Below, piece after piece: positions 44,470 to 53,573 of a stretch of DNA of 64,000 bases. The notes beneath the pieces are model-generated. The model searched no databases. It was not told where the DNA came from and saw only the letters and a program-made list of their open reading frames with translations. The number at the start of each line of letters is the position of its first letter. The first letter of the stretch is position 1. The stretch spans positions 21,780 through 85,779 of the forward strand of contig JAVKFY010000036.1 in assembly GCA_040223615.1 (NCBI GenBank), in the 5' to 3' direction. A program made the position numbers and the translations under genes. The DNA is from JAVKFY01 sp040223615. GTDB taxonomy: Bacteria; Pseudomonadota; Alphaproteobacteria; GCA-2731375.

Positions 44470-45855
44470 CTAGAAATCGGCCGGCGGGCTGACACCGGCC
44501 GGCGCCAGCGCCCCGGTCACCGCCGCCTTCAGGCGCGCCAGGCCGTCGCTGGTCGCGCTCTCGCAGCGCACCACCAGCACCGGCTGAGTGTTGGACGCGC
44601 GCAACAGCCACCAGCCGTCATCAGTGGTCACGCGCACACCGTCGATGTCGTTGACCCTGGCATCGGTCTTGGCGAGCGCCGCCTTGACCTCGTCGACCAC
44701 GGCGAACTTGCGCTCGTCGGCGCAGTCGAAGCGCACCTCCGGCGTGTTCACCATCTGCGGCAGGCTGTCGTAGAGCTCAGCCACGGTCCGGCCGGAGCGC
44801 GCGGCGACGTCGAGGAAGCGGATGGCGACGTAGATCGCGTCGTCAAAGCCGTAGAACTTCTCGCCGAAGAAGATATGACCGCTCATCTCGCCGGCCAGCG
44901 GCGAGCCGACCTCGGCCATGCGCGACTTGATCAGCGAGTGGCCGGTCTTCCACATCACCGGCTCGCCGCCGGCCTTGGCGATCTCGTCGAACAACACCTG
45001 GCTGGCCTTGACGTCGGCGATGATGGTGGCGCCAGGGTTGCGGGACAGCACGTCGCGGCCGAGCAGCGCCAGGATCTGGTCGCCCCAGACCACCCTGCCC
45101 TTGCCATCGACGATGCCGATGCGATCGCCGTCGCCGTCGAAGCCGATGCCGCAGTCGAGGCCACCGTCAGCTACCGCCTGCTTGAGCTGCGCCAGGTTCT
45201 TTTCCACCGTCGGGTCAGGGTGGTGCACCGGGAAGGTGCCGTCGACCTCGTCGTTCAGCGCCAGGTGTTCGCCCGGCAGCAGCTTCAGCAAGTCGCCCAG
45301 CACCGCACCGGCGGCGCCGTTGCCGCAGTCCCACGCGACCTTCAGGCCCTTGTCCGCGGTGTAGTCGCGCGCCAGCCGCTCGATGTAGGCTTGGCGGATA
45401 TCGTGGCTCTCGTCGGCGCCGGCGCCCTCGCTCCAGTCGCCGGCGGCGGCGATGCGGCCCAGCTCCTGCACCTGTTCGCCGTGGAAGGCGCTGTGGCCGA
45501 GCATCATCTTGAAGCCGTTGTAGTCCGGCGGGTTGTGCGACCCGGTGATCATGATCCCGCCGTCGGTCTCCAGATGCCACACGGAGAAGTACAGCATCGG
45601 CGTCGGCCCGAGGCCGACCCGCACGGCGGTCAGCCCGGCGTCGCGCACGCCCGCCACCACCGCAGCCTCCAGCTCCGGCGAGCTCAACCGTCCGTCATAG
45701 CCGACCGAGACCCGACCACCGCCGCCGCGGGCGACGATCGAGGCGAAGGCGCGGCCAACGGCGTAGGCATCGTCGGTCGACAGCGTATCGCCGACGACGC
45801 CGCGAACGTCGTACTCGCGCAGGACGGTGGCGTGGAACTGGTGGGTGCGGGCCAT
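44470..45855 (-). CDS. Phosphomannomutase/phosphoglucomutase
   Basis: 461 residues, alpha-D-phosphohexomutase family. Phospho-Ser loop ITGSHNPPDYNGFK (about 103), metal loop DGDGDRIG (about 243-250), sugar-specificity loop GEMSGHIFF (about 330) and phosphate-binding RASNTQPVLVVR near the C-terminus. The GEMSGH loop fits dual glucose/mannose specificity (AlgC-like). With ugd and galU on the same strand it links glucose-6-phosphate to UDP-glucuronate. Confidence 0.93.
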   Translation of the reverse strand: MARTHQFHATVLREYDVRGVVGDTLSTDDAYAVGRAFASIVARGGGGRVSVGYDGRLSSPELEAAVVAGVRDAGLTAVRVGLGPTPMLYFSVWHLETDGGIMITGSHNPPDYNGFKMMLGHSAFHGEQVQELGRIAAAGDWSEGAGADESHDIRQAYIERLARDYTADKGLKVAWDCGNGAAGAVLGDLLKLLPGEHLALNDEVDGTFPVHHPDPTVEKNLAQLKQAVADGGLDCGIGFDGDGDRIGIVDGKGRVVWGDQILALLGRDVLSRNPGATIIADVKASQVLFDEIAKAGGEPVMWKTGHSLIKSRMAEVGSPLAGEMSGHIFFGEKFYGFDDAIYVAIRFLDVAARSGRTVAELYDSLPQMVNTPEVRFDCADERKFAVVDEVKAALAKTDARVNDIDGVRVTTDDGWWLLRASNTQPVLVVRCESATSDGLARLKAAVTGALAPAGVSPPADF

Positions 45856-45863
45856 GGCGGCTC

Positions 45864-47186
45864 CTAGCTGGCGGCGGCCGTCGTCGGACGGCCGATGGAG
45901 GTGTAGTTGAAGCCGGCTTCGGCCATCTGCGAGGGCTTGTAGATGTTGCGCATGTCGACCATCACCGGCCGCTTCATCGTCGCCTTGACCCGCGCCAGGT
46001 CAAGGGCGCGGAACTCGTTCCACTCGGTGACGATGGCCAGGCAGTCGGCATCGCGCATGGTGTCGTAGGGGTCGTCGCACCATTCGACATTCTGCAACAG
46101 CTTCTTGGCCTCCTCCACGCCCTCCGGATCGCAGGCGCGCACGGTGGCGCCGGCCTCCTGCAGGGCGGGGATGATGTCGAGCGCCGGGGAATCGCGCATG
46201 TCATCGGTGTTCGGCTTGAAGGTGACGCCAAGCACGGCGACGATCTTGCCCTTCACCGAGCCGCCGCAGGACGCGATCACCCGCTCCGCCATCTGCCGCT
46301 TGCGCCGGTTGTTGACGTCGACGGTGGCCTCCACGATGCGCACTGGCGAGCCGAACTGCTCGGCCGTGTGCAGCAGCGCCAGCGTGTCCTTGGGGAAGCA
46401 CGAGCCGCCATAGCCCGGCCCCGGGTGCAGGAACTTGCCGCCGATGCGGCCATCCAGGCCGATGCCCTTGGCGACGTCCTGGACGTTGGCGCCGACCTTC
46501 TCGCACAGGTCCGCCATCTCGTTGATGAAGGTGATCTTGGTCGCCAGGAAGCTGTTGGCGGCGTACTTGATCAGTTCGGCAGTGTTGCGCTCGGTGAACA
46601 GCACCGGCGTCTCGCGCAGGAACAGCGGCCGGTAGAGCTCACGCAGCACCGCCTGGGCACGCTCGCTCTCGGTGCCGCAGACCACGCGGTCGGGGTGCAT
46701 GAAGTCCTCGATGGCCGAGCCTTCGCGCAGGAATTCAGGGTTCGAGGCGACGTCGAACTTCGCCTTCGGGCTGGCCTCCTTGATGATCCTCTCGACCTCG
46801 GCGCCGGTGCCGACCGGCACCGTCGACTTGGTCACCACCACCGTATAGTCCTCCAGGGCCGCGGCAATCTCCTTGGCGGCGGCGTAGACGTAGCTCAGGT
46901 CGGCATGGCCGTCGCCGCGCCGGCTGGGCGTCCCGACGGCGATGAACACGGCGTCGGCGTCGGCCACCGGCACCGAGAGATCGGTGGTGAACGACAGCCG
47001 GCCGGCACGCACGTTCTTGGCGACCAGCGTGTCGAGGCCGGGCTCGTAGATCGGAATGCCGCCGCCACGCAGCTTATCGATCTTGGCCTGGTCCTTGTCG
47101 ACGCACACCACCGTGTGGCCGAACTCGGAGAAACAGGCGCCGGAGACCAGGCCGACATAGCCCGTACCGATCATCGTGACTTGCAT
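45864..47186 (-). CDS. ugd: UDP-glucose 6-dehydrogenase
   Basis: 440 residues. Oxidises UDP-glucose twice with NAD to UDP-glucuronate. N-terminal Rossmann MIGTGYVGLVSGACFSEFGH, catalytic Cys in GPGYGGSCFPKDTLALL (about 262), the Lys in FLATKITFINEMADLC, and the UDP-binding C-domain AVLGVTFKPNTDDMRDSPAL. It begins 63 bases after galU and ends eight before the phosphohexomutase start, so galU-ugd-pgm are probably one operon. Confidence 0.96.
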   Translation of the reverse strand: MQVTMIGTGYVGLVSGACFSEFGHTVVCVDKDQAKIDKLRGGGIPIYEPGLDTLVAKNVRAGRLSFTTDLSVPVADADAVFIAVGTPSRRGDGHADLSYVYAAAKEIAAALEDYTVVVTKSTVPVGTGAEVERIIKEASPKAKFDVASNPEFLREGSAIEDFMHPDRVVCGTESERAQAVLRELYRPLFLRETPVLFTERNTAELIKYAANSFLATKITFINEMADLCEKVGANVQDVAKGIGLDGRIGGKFLHPGPGYGGSCFPKDTLALLHTAEQFGSPVRIVEATVDVNNRRKRQMAERVIASCGGSVKGKIVAVLGVTFKPNTDDMRDSPALDIIPALQEAGATVRACDPEGVEEAKKLLQNVEWCDDPYDTMRDADCLAIVTEWNEFRALDLARVKATMKRPVMVDMRNIYKPSQMAEAGFNYTSIGRPTTAAAS

Positions 47187-47249
47187 CAGGACAGTCCCAA
47201 AATTGAGCGAGACGGCGGTCGCTGCCGCCTATGTAGCGACCAGCGTGCG

Positions 47250-48125
47250 CTAGTCCAGGTTAAGTTCGCGCAAATAGGCGGAAAGACCAGGGCCGACATC
47301 GTCGCGCTCGAGCGCCATCGCCACCGTGGCCTGCAAAAACCCGAGCTTGTCGCCGCAGTCGAAGCGCGTGCCTTCGAAGCGGAAGCCGTGGAAGGCGCCG
47401 TGGCCGATCATCTTGGCCATCGCGTCGGTGAGCTGAATCTCGTTACCAGCGCCGCGCTCGAACGCCGCCAGGTGCTCGAACACCTCCGGCATCAGGATGT
47501 AGCGGCCAATCACCGACAGGGTCGAGGGCGCCACTTCCGGTGCCGGTTTCTCCACCAACCCTTTGACCTCGGTCAGACGGCCGTCCTCGGCGCCCGGATC
47601 GAGGACACCGTAGCGCGCGGTGTGCTCGCGCGGCACATCCATCACCGCGACGACGTTGCCGCCGGTCTCGCCATGGACATCGGCCATCTGCGCCAGGCAG
47701 GAGCGCTTCGCATGGATCAGGTCGTCGGGCAGCAGCACCGCGAAGGGCTCGTCGCCGACCAGATGGCGCGCGCACCAGACTGCGTGACCCAACCCCAGCG
47801 CCTCCGGCTGGCGGGTGTAGAGCACCTGGCCGGCCGGCGGCCGCATGTTCTGCACCAGGTCCACCATGTCGGACTTGTCGCGCGCCTTCAGGGTCGCTTC
47901 GAGCTCGTAGGACAGGTCGAAATGGTCCTCGATCACCGCCTTGCCGCGGCTGGTGACCAGGATGAACTGCTCAACGCCGGCTTCGGCGGCCTCTTCCAGC
48001 GCGTACTGGATCAGCGGCTTGTCGACAACCGGCAGCATTTCCTTGGGCATGGCCTTGGTCGCCGGCAGAAACCGGGTGCCGAGGCCGCCCACGGGAAACA
48101 CCGCCTTGCGGATCTTCCGTGTCAT
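47250..48125 (-). CDS. galU: UTP-glucose-1-phosphate uridylyltransferase
   Basis: 291 residues. Makes UDP-glucose. Nucleotide loop FPVGGLGTRFLPATKAMPKEMLPVVDKPLIQYA (G-x-G-T-R and KEMLP), EPFAVLLPDDL with metal Asp, GLVEKPAPEVAP, and FRFEGTRFDCGDKLGFLQA at the end. The residue set is normal for GalU. Upstream of ugd in the UDP-sugar operon. Confidence 0.96.
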   Translation of the reverse strand: MTRKIRKAVFPVGGLGTRFLPATKAMPKEMLPVVDKPLIQYALEEAAEAGVEQFILVTSRGKAVIEDHFDLSYELEATLKARDKSDMVDLVQNMRPPAGQVLYTRQPEALGLGHAVWCARHLVGDEPFAVLLPDDLIHAKRSCLAQMADVHGETGGNVVAVMDVPREHTARYGVLDPGAEDGRLTEVKGLVEKPAPEVAPSTLSVIGRYILMPEVFEHLAAFERGAGNEIQLTDAMAKMIGHGAFHGFRFEGTRFDCGDKLGFLQATVAMALERDDVGPGLSAYLRELNLD

Positions 48126-48210
48126 GTATCGGGACGTCCCTTGCGCCGTGGCGGATACTAACCGCCTGGGAATGCACGGTTTGTGCCACGCGCGCGGCGC
48201 GGCATCAACC

Positions 48211-48927
48211 TCAGGCGCCGAGCAGCACGTCCTTGGCCTGGTTGATCTTCGCCGCCAGGTAGGTGGAGCCGCCCTGGTCGGGATGCAGCTTCTGCATCAG
48301 CGCGCGGTAGGCGGCGCGCACATCCTCGGCGCTGGCACCCTGCTCCAGGCCCAGGATGTCGAGCGCCTCATCGCGGGACATGGCCCCGCCGCTCTGCGGC
48401 GCCGATCCGCCCGACGTGCCGCCGGCGGCCTCGCGCCACTCGTCGCCATGGGCGCGCTCCAGATAGGATTCCAGCAGTTGCGCCGACGAGGCGTCCTCGC
48501 GGTGGCACTCCGCCAGAAGTTCGAGCAATTGGTCGCGGTCCAGTTCGGACAATTCCTGGCCGGTATGGGCGCCCTTCAGCACCGTGCCGCGCATCAGTCC
48601 GGTGTCGTGTTCCAGGGTCATGCGCAGGTAGTCGGTGGTGACTTCGGAGGTCTGGCCGGCCGATTTGCCGCCGCCGAGCCCGCCAAACCCGCCCGGCCCG
48701 AGATTAGGCAGCCGCCAGCGGCGCAGCAGCGCCAGCGCCAGGAAGGCCGCCGGCACGCCGAGGCCGAACCGTCCGGTGAACAACAGGAAAGCCGCGATCA
48801 GGCCAAAGACCACGGCGCCGGCGAGCCGCAGATAGCGCGCGAGGTCGGTCGGGTTGGCGCTGGCGAACCAGCGTCCGGCCAGCAGAAGCGCGGCGAGCAC
48901 GCAGACGCCGAGGAATAGCCAGGCCAT
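48211..48927 (-). CDS. Membrane-anchored J-domain protein
   Basis: 238 residues. Two N-terminal membrane segments (MAWLFLGVCVLAALLLAGRW; LAGAVVFGLIAAFLLF), a Gly-rich linker, a middle helical domain containing YLRMTLEHDTGLMRGTVLKG as in DjlA/TerB-adjacent alphaproteobacterial proteins, and a C-terminal J-domain (about 185-238) EALDILGLEQGASAEDVRAAYR with the HPD loop KLHPDQGG that triggers DnaK. It likely recruits DnaK to the membrane. It ends the mipZ-VWA-J run with an 11-base gap. Confidence 0.85.
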   Translation of the reverse strand: MAWLFLGVCVLAALLLAGRWFASANPTDLARYLRLAGAVVFGLIAAFLLFTGRFGLGVPAAFLALALLRRWRLPNLGPGGFGGLGGGKSAGQTSEVTTDYLRMTLEHDTGLMRGTVLKGAHTGQELSELDRDQLLELLAECHREDASSAQLLESYLERAHGDEWREAAGGTSGGSAPQSGGAMSRDEALDILGLEQGASAEDVRAAYRALMQKLHPDQGGSTYLAAKINQAKDVLLGA

Positions 48928-48937
48928 CGCCGCCGCC

Positions 48938-49660
48938 TCAGCCCTTCCCGGCCTGCAGTTGGTGCGCCAGCAGCTTCACGTCGCCGCCGCGCTTGGCGGA
49001 GAAGTCGGCCAGCGCCTTGCGGCCCCCGGCGGCATAGACCGCGACGGCGCTCAACAGCGCCTTGAGCTGGCCCGGGCTGGAACTGTCGAACCGGCAGAAG
49101 GCGCCCTTGGTGATCTCGGCGACCTGCCGGAAACCGTTGGCGGCGGCCTGGTCCATGCCTTCGTGGAACATGAAGCAGGGCACGCCGCGCACCGCGAGCT
49201 GGCCGGCGGCGTGGCAGACGTCGTCGATCGCCTCCTCCAGCGCGTCGCCGACGAAGACCACGGCGTCGACCTTGCGTTCGCCGGCGGTCTTGGCCGCGTA
49301 GTTCAGGAAGCGCTGGATCTGGGTGTGACCGCCCAGGCAGCGCACGCGGGTCATGTAGGGGATCAGGTCGGCCGAGGACGATACCCACGGCGTGGCGCGG
49401 AAGTCGCCATGGCCACGATAAAAGGCAAGCTGCACGTCAAGCCCGCCGAGCGCCGCGGTCTCGGCGAACATGTCGCCCTGGATCTGGCACGCGGTGTCCC
49501 AGGTCGGCCCACGGCTGGCGGTCGCGTCCATGCCGAACAGCAGGCGGCCACGCTGCCCCGCCGGCCGCGCGTTCGGGGTCGCCGCCAGCTTGTTCAGAAA
49601 CGCGGCGACCTCGGCCTCGGTGCCGCCACGTTTGGCGACCGGACGATCATCGCGCGCCAT
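48938..49660 (-). CDS. VWA-like protein, possible metal/ligand-binding regulator
   Basis: 240 residues. RLLFGMDATASRGPTWDTACQIQGDM is a von Willebrand A-type first strand with a MIDAS-like D-x-T/S-x-S variant (DATAS), and DAVVFVGDALEEAIDDV is the later strand. No transmembrane helix. It is 10 bases from the J-domain gene and 35 from mipZ, all on one strand. Its partners are likely to be these neighbours; function unknown. Confidence 0.75.
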   Translation of the reverse strand: MARDDRPVAKRGGTEAEVAAFLNKLAATPNARPAGQRGRLLFGMDATASRGPTWDTACQIQGDMFAETAALGGLDVQLAFYRGHGDFRATPWVSSSADLIPYMTRVRCLGGHTQIQRFLNYAAKTAGERKVDAVVFVGDALEEAIDDVCHAAGQLAVRGVPCFMFHEGMDQAAANGFRQVAEITKGAFCRFDSSSPGQLKALLSAVAVYAAGGRKALADFSAKRGGDVKLLAHQLQAGKG

Positions 49661-49695
49661 GCCGGATTTCCGATGTTCGCGTCATGTGCTGACCA

Positions 49696-50526
49696 TTACA
49701 TGGCGGCGCTGGCCCGGGTGTCCAGGGCTGGCAGTGCCAGATTGGCCATCAGGTTGCTTAATTCGGCGCGCGCGGCGACGTGGCTCAGGGTCAGATTCAC
49801 CTCCGCCGCCGGGTCGCGCAGGTCGAGCAGCGTCAAGCCGTTAAGGAACATCTCGCGGTAGATCACCCGCTCGGACAGGCCGGCCAGGTGGCGGAAACCG
49901 ATACGCTTGGCCAACCGGTCGAGCACATCGCCGACACGGCGCTTGTTGCGCGCTTCCAGCGAGGCCAGCCGGTTGCGCATCACCACCCAGTCGATCGAGC
50001 CGCGATCGGCCTGGGCCCGGCGCTTGCGCGCCTCCCACACCATCTCGGCATAGATCGAGGGCCCGAGAACGCGATAGTCGTCGCCGTCGACCCGGGCCAG
50101 CAGGTCGAGATCGACGAAACTGTCGTTGATCGGCGTGATCAGGGTATCGGCGCGGCCGTGCGCCAGCCGCGACAGGTTGCTGTCGCGCCCCGGGCAGTCG
50201 ATCACCACGAACTGCGCCGCGCCGCCGACCCGCGCCAGGGCGGCCTGGAATGCCGCGCGCTCCTCCGCCTCGCGGGCCGCCAGGCTGTCGGCCTGCGAGT
50301 GCTTCACCACGGCATGGACCGGGGTCGGCAGGTACAGGCCCTTGGTGTCGATCAGGCGTTGCCGGTTTTCCAGGTAGCGCGACAAGGATTGCTGGCGGTC
50401 GTCGAGATCGAGACTGCCGACCGTGGCGCCGGCCTTGAGCAACGCGACGATGATGTGCATCGCCGAGGTCGACTTGCCCGAGCCGCCCTTCTCGTTGCCG
50501 AGCACGATGATGTGCGGCCCTGACAT
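49696..50526 (-). CDS. mipZ: MipZ-type division-plane positioning ATPase
   Basis: 276 residues. ParA/MinD-class P-loop: HIIVLGNEKGGSGKSTSAMHI with deviant Walker A GGSGKST (about 12-18) and signature Lys, Walker B-like AQFVVIDCPGRDSNLS, and the alphaproteobacterial block NDSFVDLDLLARVDGDDYRVLGPSIYAEMVWEARK. MipZ binds ParB at the poles and blocks FtsZ there. AGAGGGG precedes ATG 50526; an in-frame extension to 50724 lacks homology. It leads the VWA and J-domain genes. Confidence 0.93.
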   Translation of the reverse strand: MSGPHIIVLGNEKGGSGKSTSAMHIIVALLKAGATVGSLDLDDRQQSLSRYLENRQRLIDTKGLYLPTPVHAVVKHSQADSLAAREAEERAAFQAALARVGGAAQFVVIDCPGRDSNLSRLAHGRADTLITPINDSFVDLDLLARVDGDDYRVLGPSIYAEMVWEARKRRAQADRGSIDWVVMRNRLASLEARNKRRVGDVLDRLAKRIGFRHLAGLSERVIYREMFLNGLTLLDLRDPAAEVNLTLSHVAARAELSNLMANLALPALDTRASAAM

Positions 50527-50584
50527 GCCCCTCTCCCGCCGTGAACGACCGACCATAGGCCGCGCGCCAGCACGGTCAAGCGGC

Positions 50585-51550
50585 TCAGTCGGAGACGATC
50601 TCGGCGTCGGGATGGAAGGCATGGAAGGCGAAGGCGTAGTCGACACCGTAGGCCACGTCTGTCCACGCGCCGGCGTCGTCGCGACGTTGCACGACGATGT
50701 TGCCGACGTCCATGCCCTCGGCAATCGTCGCTTCGTGCATCGCCGAATTCTGGCCCGGGGTCCAGGAGATGCGCAGGCCGTCGTCGGTCTCCACCTGACC
50801 GCGCCGCTTCACGTATTCCAGCGCCCAGGCGCGCTCGCCGACCTTCACCACGCGGTCCAGCGGCATCACGTTGTCGGGATACTCGCCACGGTAAAGGAAC
50901 GGCGCGCCTGACAGGTCGTAGCCGGCATACGGCGTCAGGCCATAGTTGCGCATGTCCGGGTTGTTCGGCACCAGTACCTGGCCATCCGGCGCGCGCGCGG
51001 CGAAGTTGGCCAGCGATTCCAGGCGCGACGGCACGATGGCGAGCTGCGTGCCCAGCAGTTCGCCGACGATGGCCTCGCCCTGGAACTGCTGCCACCAGCT
51101 CATCGTCTGGCGGTCGTACATCACCAGGTCGGAGTTGCGCAGCTTGCCGGTGGTGCCGAAGTCCAGCACCCGCTCGCCGACGCGCCGGTCGAACACGATG
51201 GCGGCGTTGCACAGCGGGCAGTACGTCACCGACACCGGCACGCCGCCGACGGTGTCGTTGGCAATCTCGTGCCACATCAGCACCCGCAGCGGATAGGCCC
51301 GGGCCTCGCCGTTCAGGACCAGGCCGATCACCGGTTCGGTGCCGGGGATGTCGACCTCCGACAGCGCGACGAATTTCGGGTCATCGATGGCCGGGATGCC
51401 GTCCTTCGGCGGCCCCCCGGACAGGATGTCCTTGAAGTCGACGGCGGTACGCGAAAAGTCGGTGTCCGGCCATTCCGACTTCCATTGGGCCGGGTCGGCC
51501 CAGGCCGGGGCGGCCAGCAGCACTATCAACAAGGCGGCGAGACGGGTCAT
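50585..51550 (-). CDS. DUF3179 exported protein
   Basis: 321 residues. Signal peptide 1-18 (MTRLAALLIVLLAAPAWA). DUF3179 blocks: PKFVALSEVDIPGTEPVIG, AYPLRVLMWHEIANDTVGGVPVSVTYCPLCNAAIVFDR with a C-x-x-C pair, and DYAFAFHAFHPDAE at the end. Function of the domain is unknown; the paired Cys suggests a metal or redox site. ATG 51550 fits the signal peptide. It is divergent from the FAD oxidoreductase gene by 82 bases. Confidence 0.88.
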   Translation of the reverse strand: MTRLAALLIVLLAAPAWADPAQWKSEWPDTDFSRTAVDFKDILSGGPPKDGIPAIDDPKFVALSEVDIPGTEPVIGLVLNGEARAYPLRVLMWHEIANDTVGGVPVSVTYCPLCNAAIVFDRRVGERVLDFGTTGKLRNSDLVMYDRQTMSWWQQFQGEAIVGELLGTQLAIVPSRLESLANFAARAPDGQVLVPNNPDMRNYGLTPYAGYDLSGAPFLYRGEYPDNVMPLDRVVKVGERAWALEYVKRRGQVETDDGLRISWTPGQNSAMHEATIAEGMDVGNIVVQRRDDAGAWTDVAYGVDYAFAFHAFHPDAEIVSD

Positions 51551-51632
51551 GACCGCATCGTCGCCGCCGGCATCGATGACGGGCAAATCACGGCTGCTTG
51601 ACCGGCCGGCTTCCGCCGCCAACACTGCGGCG

Positions 51633-52754
51633 ATGAGTGAAACGGTTGATTGCATCGTCATCGGGGCCGGGGTGGTCGGCTTGGCGGTGGCGCGCCGGCT
51701 GGCGCTGGGCGGCCGCGACGTGGTGGTGCTGGAGGCGGCCGACGCCATCGGCACCGGCACCTCGTCGCGTAACTCCGAGGTGATCCACGCCGGCATCTAC
51801 TACGCCAAGGACAGCCTGAAGGCGCAGTTGTGCGTCGCCGGCAAGTGGCGGCTCTACGACTACTGCAAAAGCCACAACGTGCCCCATCGCAACTGCGGCA
51901 AGCTGATCGTCGCGACCAGCGACGAGGAAGCCGCGCTGCTGGAGAGCATCCAGGCGCGCGGTGCCGGCAACGGCGTCGACGACCTGAAGATGATCACGGC
52001 GGCGGAGGCCCAGGCGATGGAACCGGCGGTGCGCTGCACGGCGGCGATCCACTCGCCGTCGACCGGCATCGTGGACAGCCACTCGCTGATGCTGAGCTAC
52101 CAGGGCGAGGCCGAGGCGGCCGGTGCCATGGTCGCGTTCGAAACCCCGGTCACCGGCGGTGCCATCGAAGACGACGGCATCCGCATCGAGACCGCCGACT
52201 ACACGCTGAAGGCGCGGATGGTGGTGAACAGCGCCGGGCTGCACGCGCAGGCCGTCACCGGTCTGCTGGACGGCTTTCCGGCCGCGCACCTGCCGCCGAC
52301 CTATTACTGCAAGGGGAGCTACTTCTCGCTCGCCGGCAAGCAGCCCTTCACCCGTCTGATCTACCCGGTGCCGGCCAGCGCCAGCCTGGGCGTGCACGTC
52401 ACCCTCGACATGGGCGGGCAATGCAAGTTCGGCCCGGACCAGGAGTGGATCGACGCCATCGACTACGACGTCGATATCCGCCGCGCCGACGAGTTCTACG
52501 ACGCGGTGCGGCGCTACTGGCCGGACCTGCCGGATGGCGCGCTGGTGCCCGGCTATTCCGGCATCCGGCCGAAGATCCAGGCACCGCACGAGCCGATGCA
52601 CGACTACCTGATCCAGGGACCGGCGACGCACGGCATCGCCGGCCTGGTGAACCTGTTCGGGATCGAATCGCCCGGGCTGACCTCGTCGCTGGCGATCGCC
52701 GAACTGGTGGCGGACCGGCTCGAAGAACCCACCGGCGCGCGGGCGGCGGCCTGA
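51633..52754 (+). CDS. FAD-dependent oxidoreductase, L-2-hydroxyglutarate dehydrogenase-like
   Basis: 373 residues of the DAO family. FAD motif DCIVIGAGVVGLAVARRLAL at 6-25, SRNSEVIHAGIYYAKDSLKAQLC (family mark of LhgO-like enzymes), VDSHSLMLSYQGEAEAAG, VVNSAGLHAQAV and GYSGIRPKIQ. It probably oxidises a 2-hydroxyacid and passes electrons to quinone. ATG 51633 was used; the frame is open upstream without homology. It shares a TGATG stop/start with the MipA-like gene, so translation is coupled. Confidence 0.9.
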   Translation: MSETVDCIVIGAGVVGLAVARRLALGGRDVVVLEAADAIGTGTSSRNSEVIHAGIYYAKDSLKAQLCVAGKWRLYDYCKSHNVPHRNCGKLIVATSDEEAALLESIQARGAGNGVDDLKMITAAEAQAMEPAVRCTAAIHSPSTGIVDSHSLMLSYQGEAEAAGAMVAFETPVTGGAIEDDGIRIETADYTLKARMVVNSAGLHAQAVTGLLDGFPAAHLPPTYYCKGSYFSLAGKQPFTRLIYPVPASASLGVHVTLDMGGQCKFGPDQEWIDAIDYDVDIRRADEFYDAVRRYWPDLPDGALVPGYSGIRPKIQAPHEPMHDYLIQGPATHGIAGLVNLFGIESPGLTSSLAIAELVADRLEEPTGARAAA

Positions 52755-53569
52755 TGCGACAGGGTTTCCTCGGCCTTCTCGGCTTGCTGCTGCTGGCCTG
52801 CGCGGCGCCGGCCGTGGCGCAGTCGCGCTACTACGACCTGGAACGCTGGACCGACTCGGCCGCCGCAATCCTGCCGGCCAAGCCGCAATCCTGGCGCGGC
52901 GTGTTCGCCGCAGGCGCCGCCGGCGCGCCGACCTATCTGGGCAGCGACCAGTACGAGGCCAAGGCGCTCGGCATCGCCGAGGTCGAGTATCGCAACACCG
53001 TCTTCGCCTCCACGCGCAAGGGCATCGGCGCCTACGTGTTCAAGGATGGCCGGTTCCGCGCCGGCGTGCGCGCGACCGCCGACTTCGGCCGCGACAGCGC
53101 CGACGACGATTTCCTCACCGGCCTGCCCGATGTCGACCCGGGCCTGGAACTGGGTCTGCTGGCGGAATTCTACACCGGCTCCTTCCGGGTGCGCGGCGAT
53201 ATCCGCCAGGAAGTAGCCGGCGGGCATGGCGGTGCGCTGTTCAATATCGAGGCGGCCTACGGCGGCCGCTGGAGCAAGAACGCCTCGCTGATCCTGGGCA
53301 TGAACGGAACACTGATGAGCGACGGCTACGCGGAGAGCTATTTCAGCGTCGACAAGGCGGACGCCAAGCCCGGCCGCCCCGCCTTCGCCGCCGGCCTCGG
53401 CGTCCGCGACGTCGGGGTCTTCGCACAGCTCATCTACGACGTCACGCGCGATGTGTTCGTCAGCGCCGACCTGCGCGGCAACCTGCTGTTGATGGACGCC
53501 GCCGACAGCCCGCTCAGCGTCAACGATCCGCAATTCTTCGGCGGCGTCATGGTCGGATACCGGTTCTAG
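52754..53569 (+). CDS. MipA/OmpV family outer-membrane protein
   Basis: 271 residues. Signal peptide 1-22 (LLLACAAPAVA). The remainder is an alternating beta-barrel: APTYLGSDQYEAKALGIAEVEYR, then GAYVFKDGRFRAGVRATADFGRD, with a C-terminal strand ending VMVGYRF (Phe last, as for BAM targets). The MipA family includes scaffold and porin-like proteins. Start codon ATG overlaps the previous stop by one base (TGATG). Confidence 0.88.
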   Translation: MRQGFLGLLGLLLLACAAPAVAQSRYYDLERWTDSAAAILPAKPQSWRGVFAAGAAGAPTYLGSDQYEAKALGIAEVEYRNTVFASTRKGIGAYVFKDGRFRAGVRATADFGRDSADDDFLTGLPDVDPGLELGLLAEFYTGSFRVRGDIRQEVAGGHGGALFNIEAAYGGRWSKNASLILGMNGTLMSDGYAESYFSVDKADAKPGRPAFAAGLGVRDVGVFAQLIYDVTRDVFVSADLRGNLLLMDAADSPLSVNDPQFFGGVMVGYRF

Positions 53570-53573
53570 GCAC

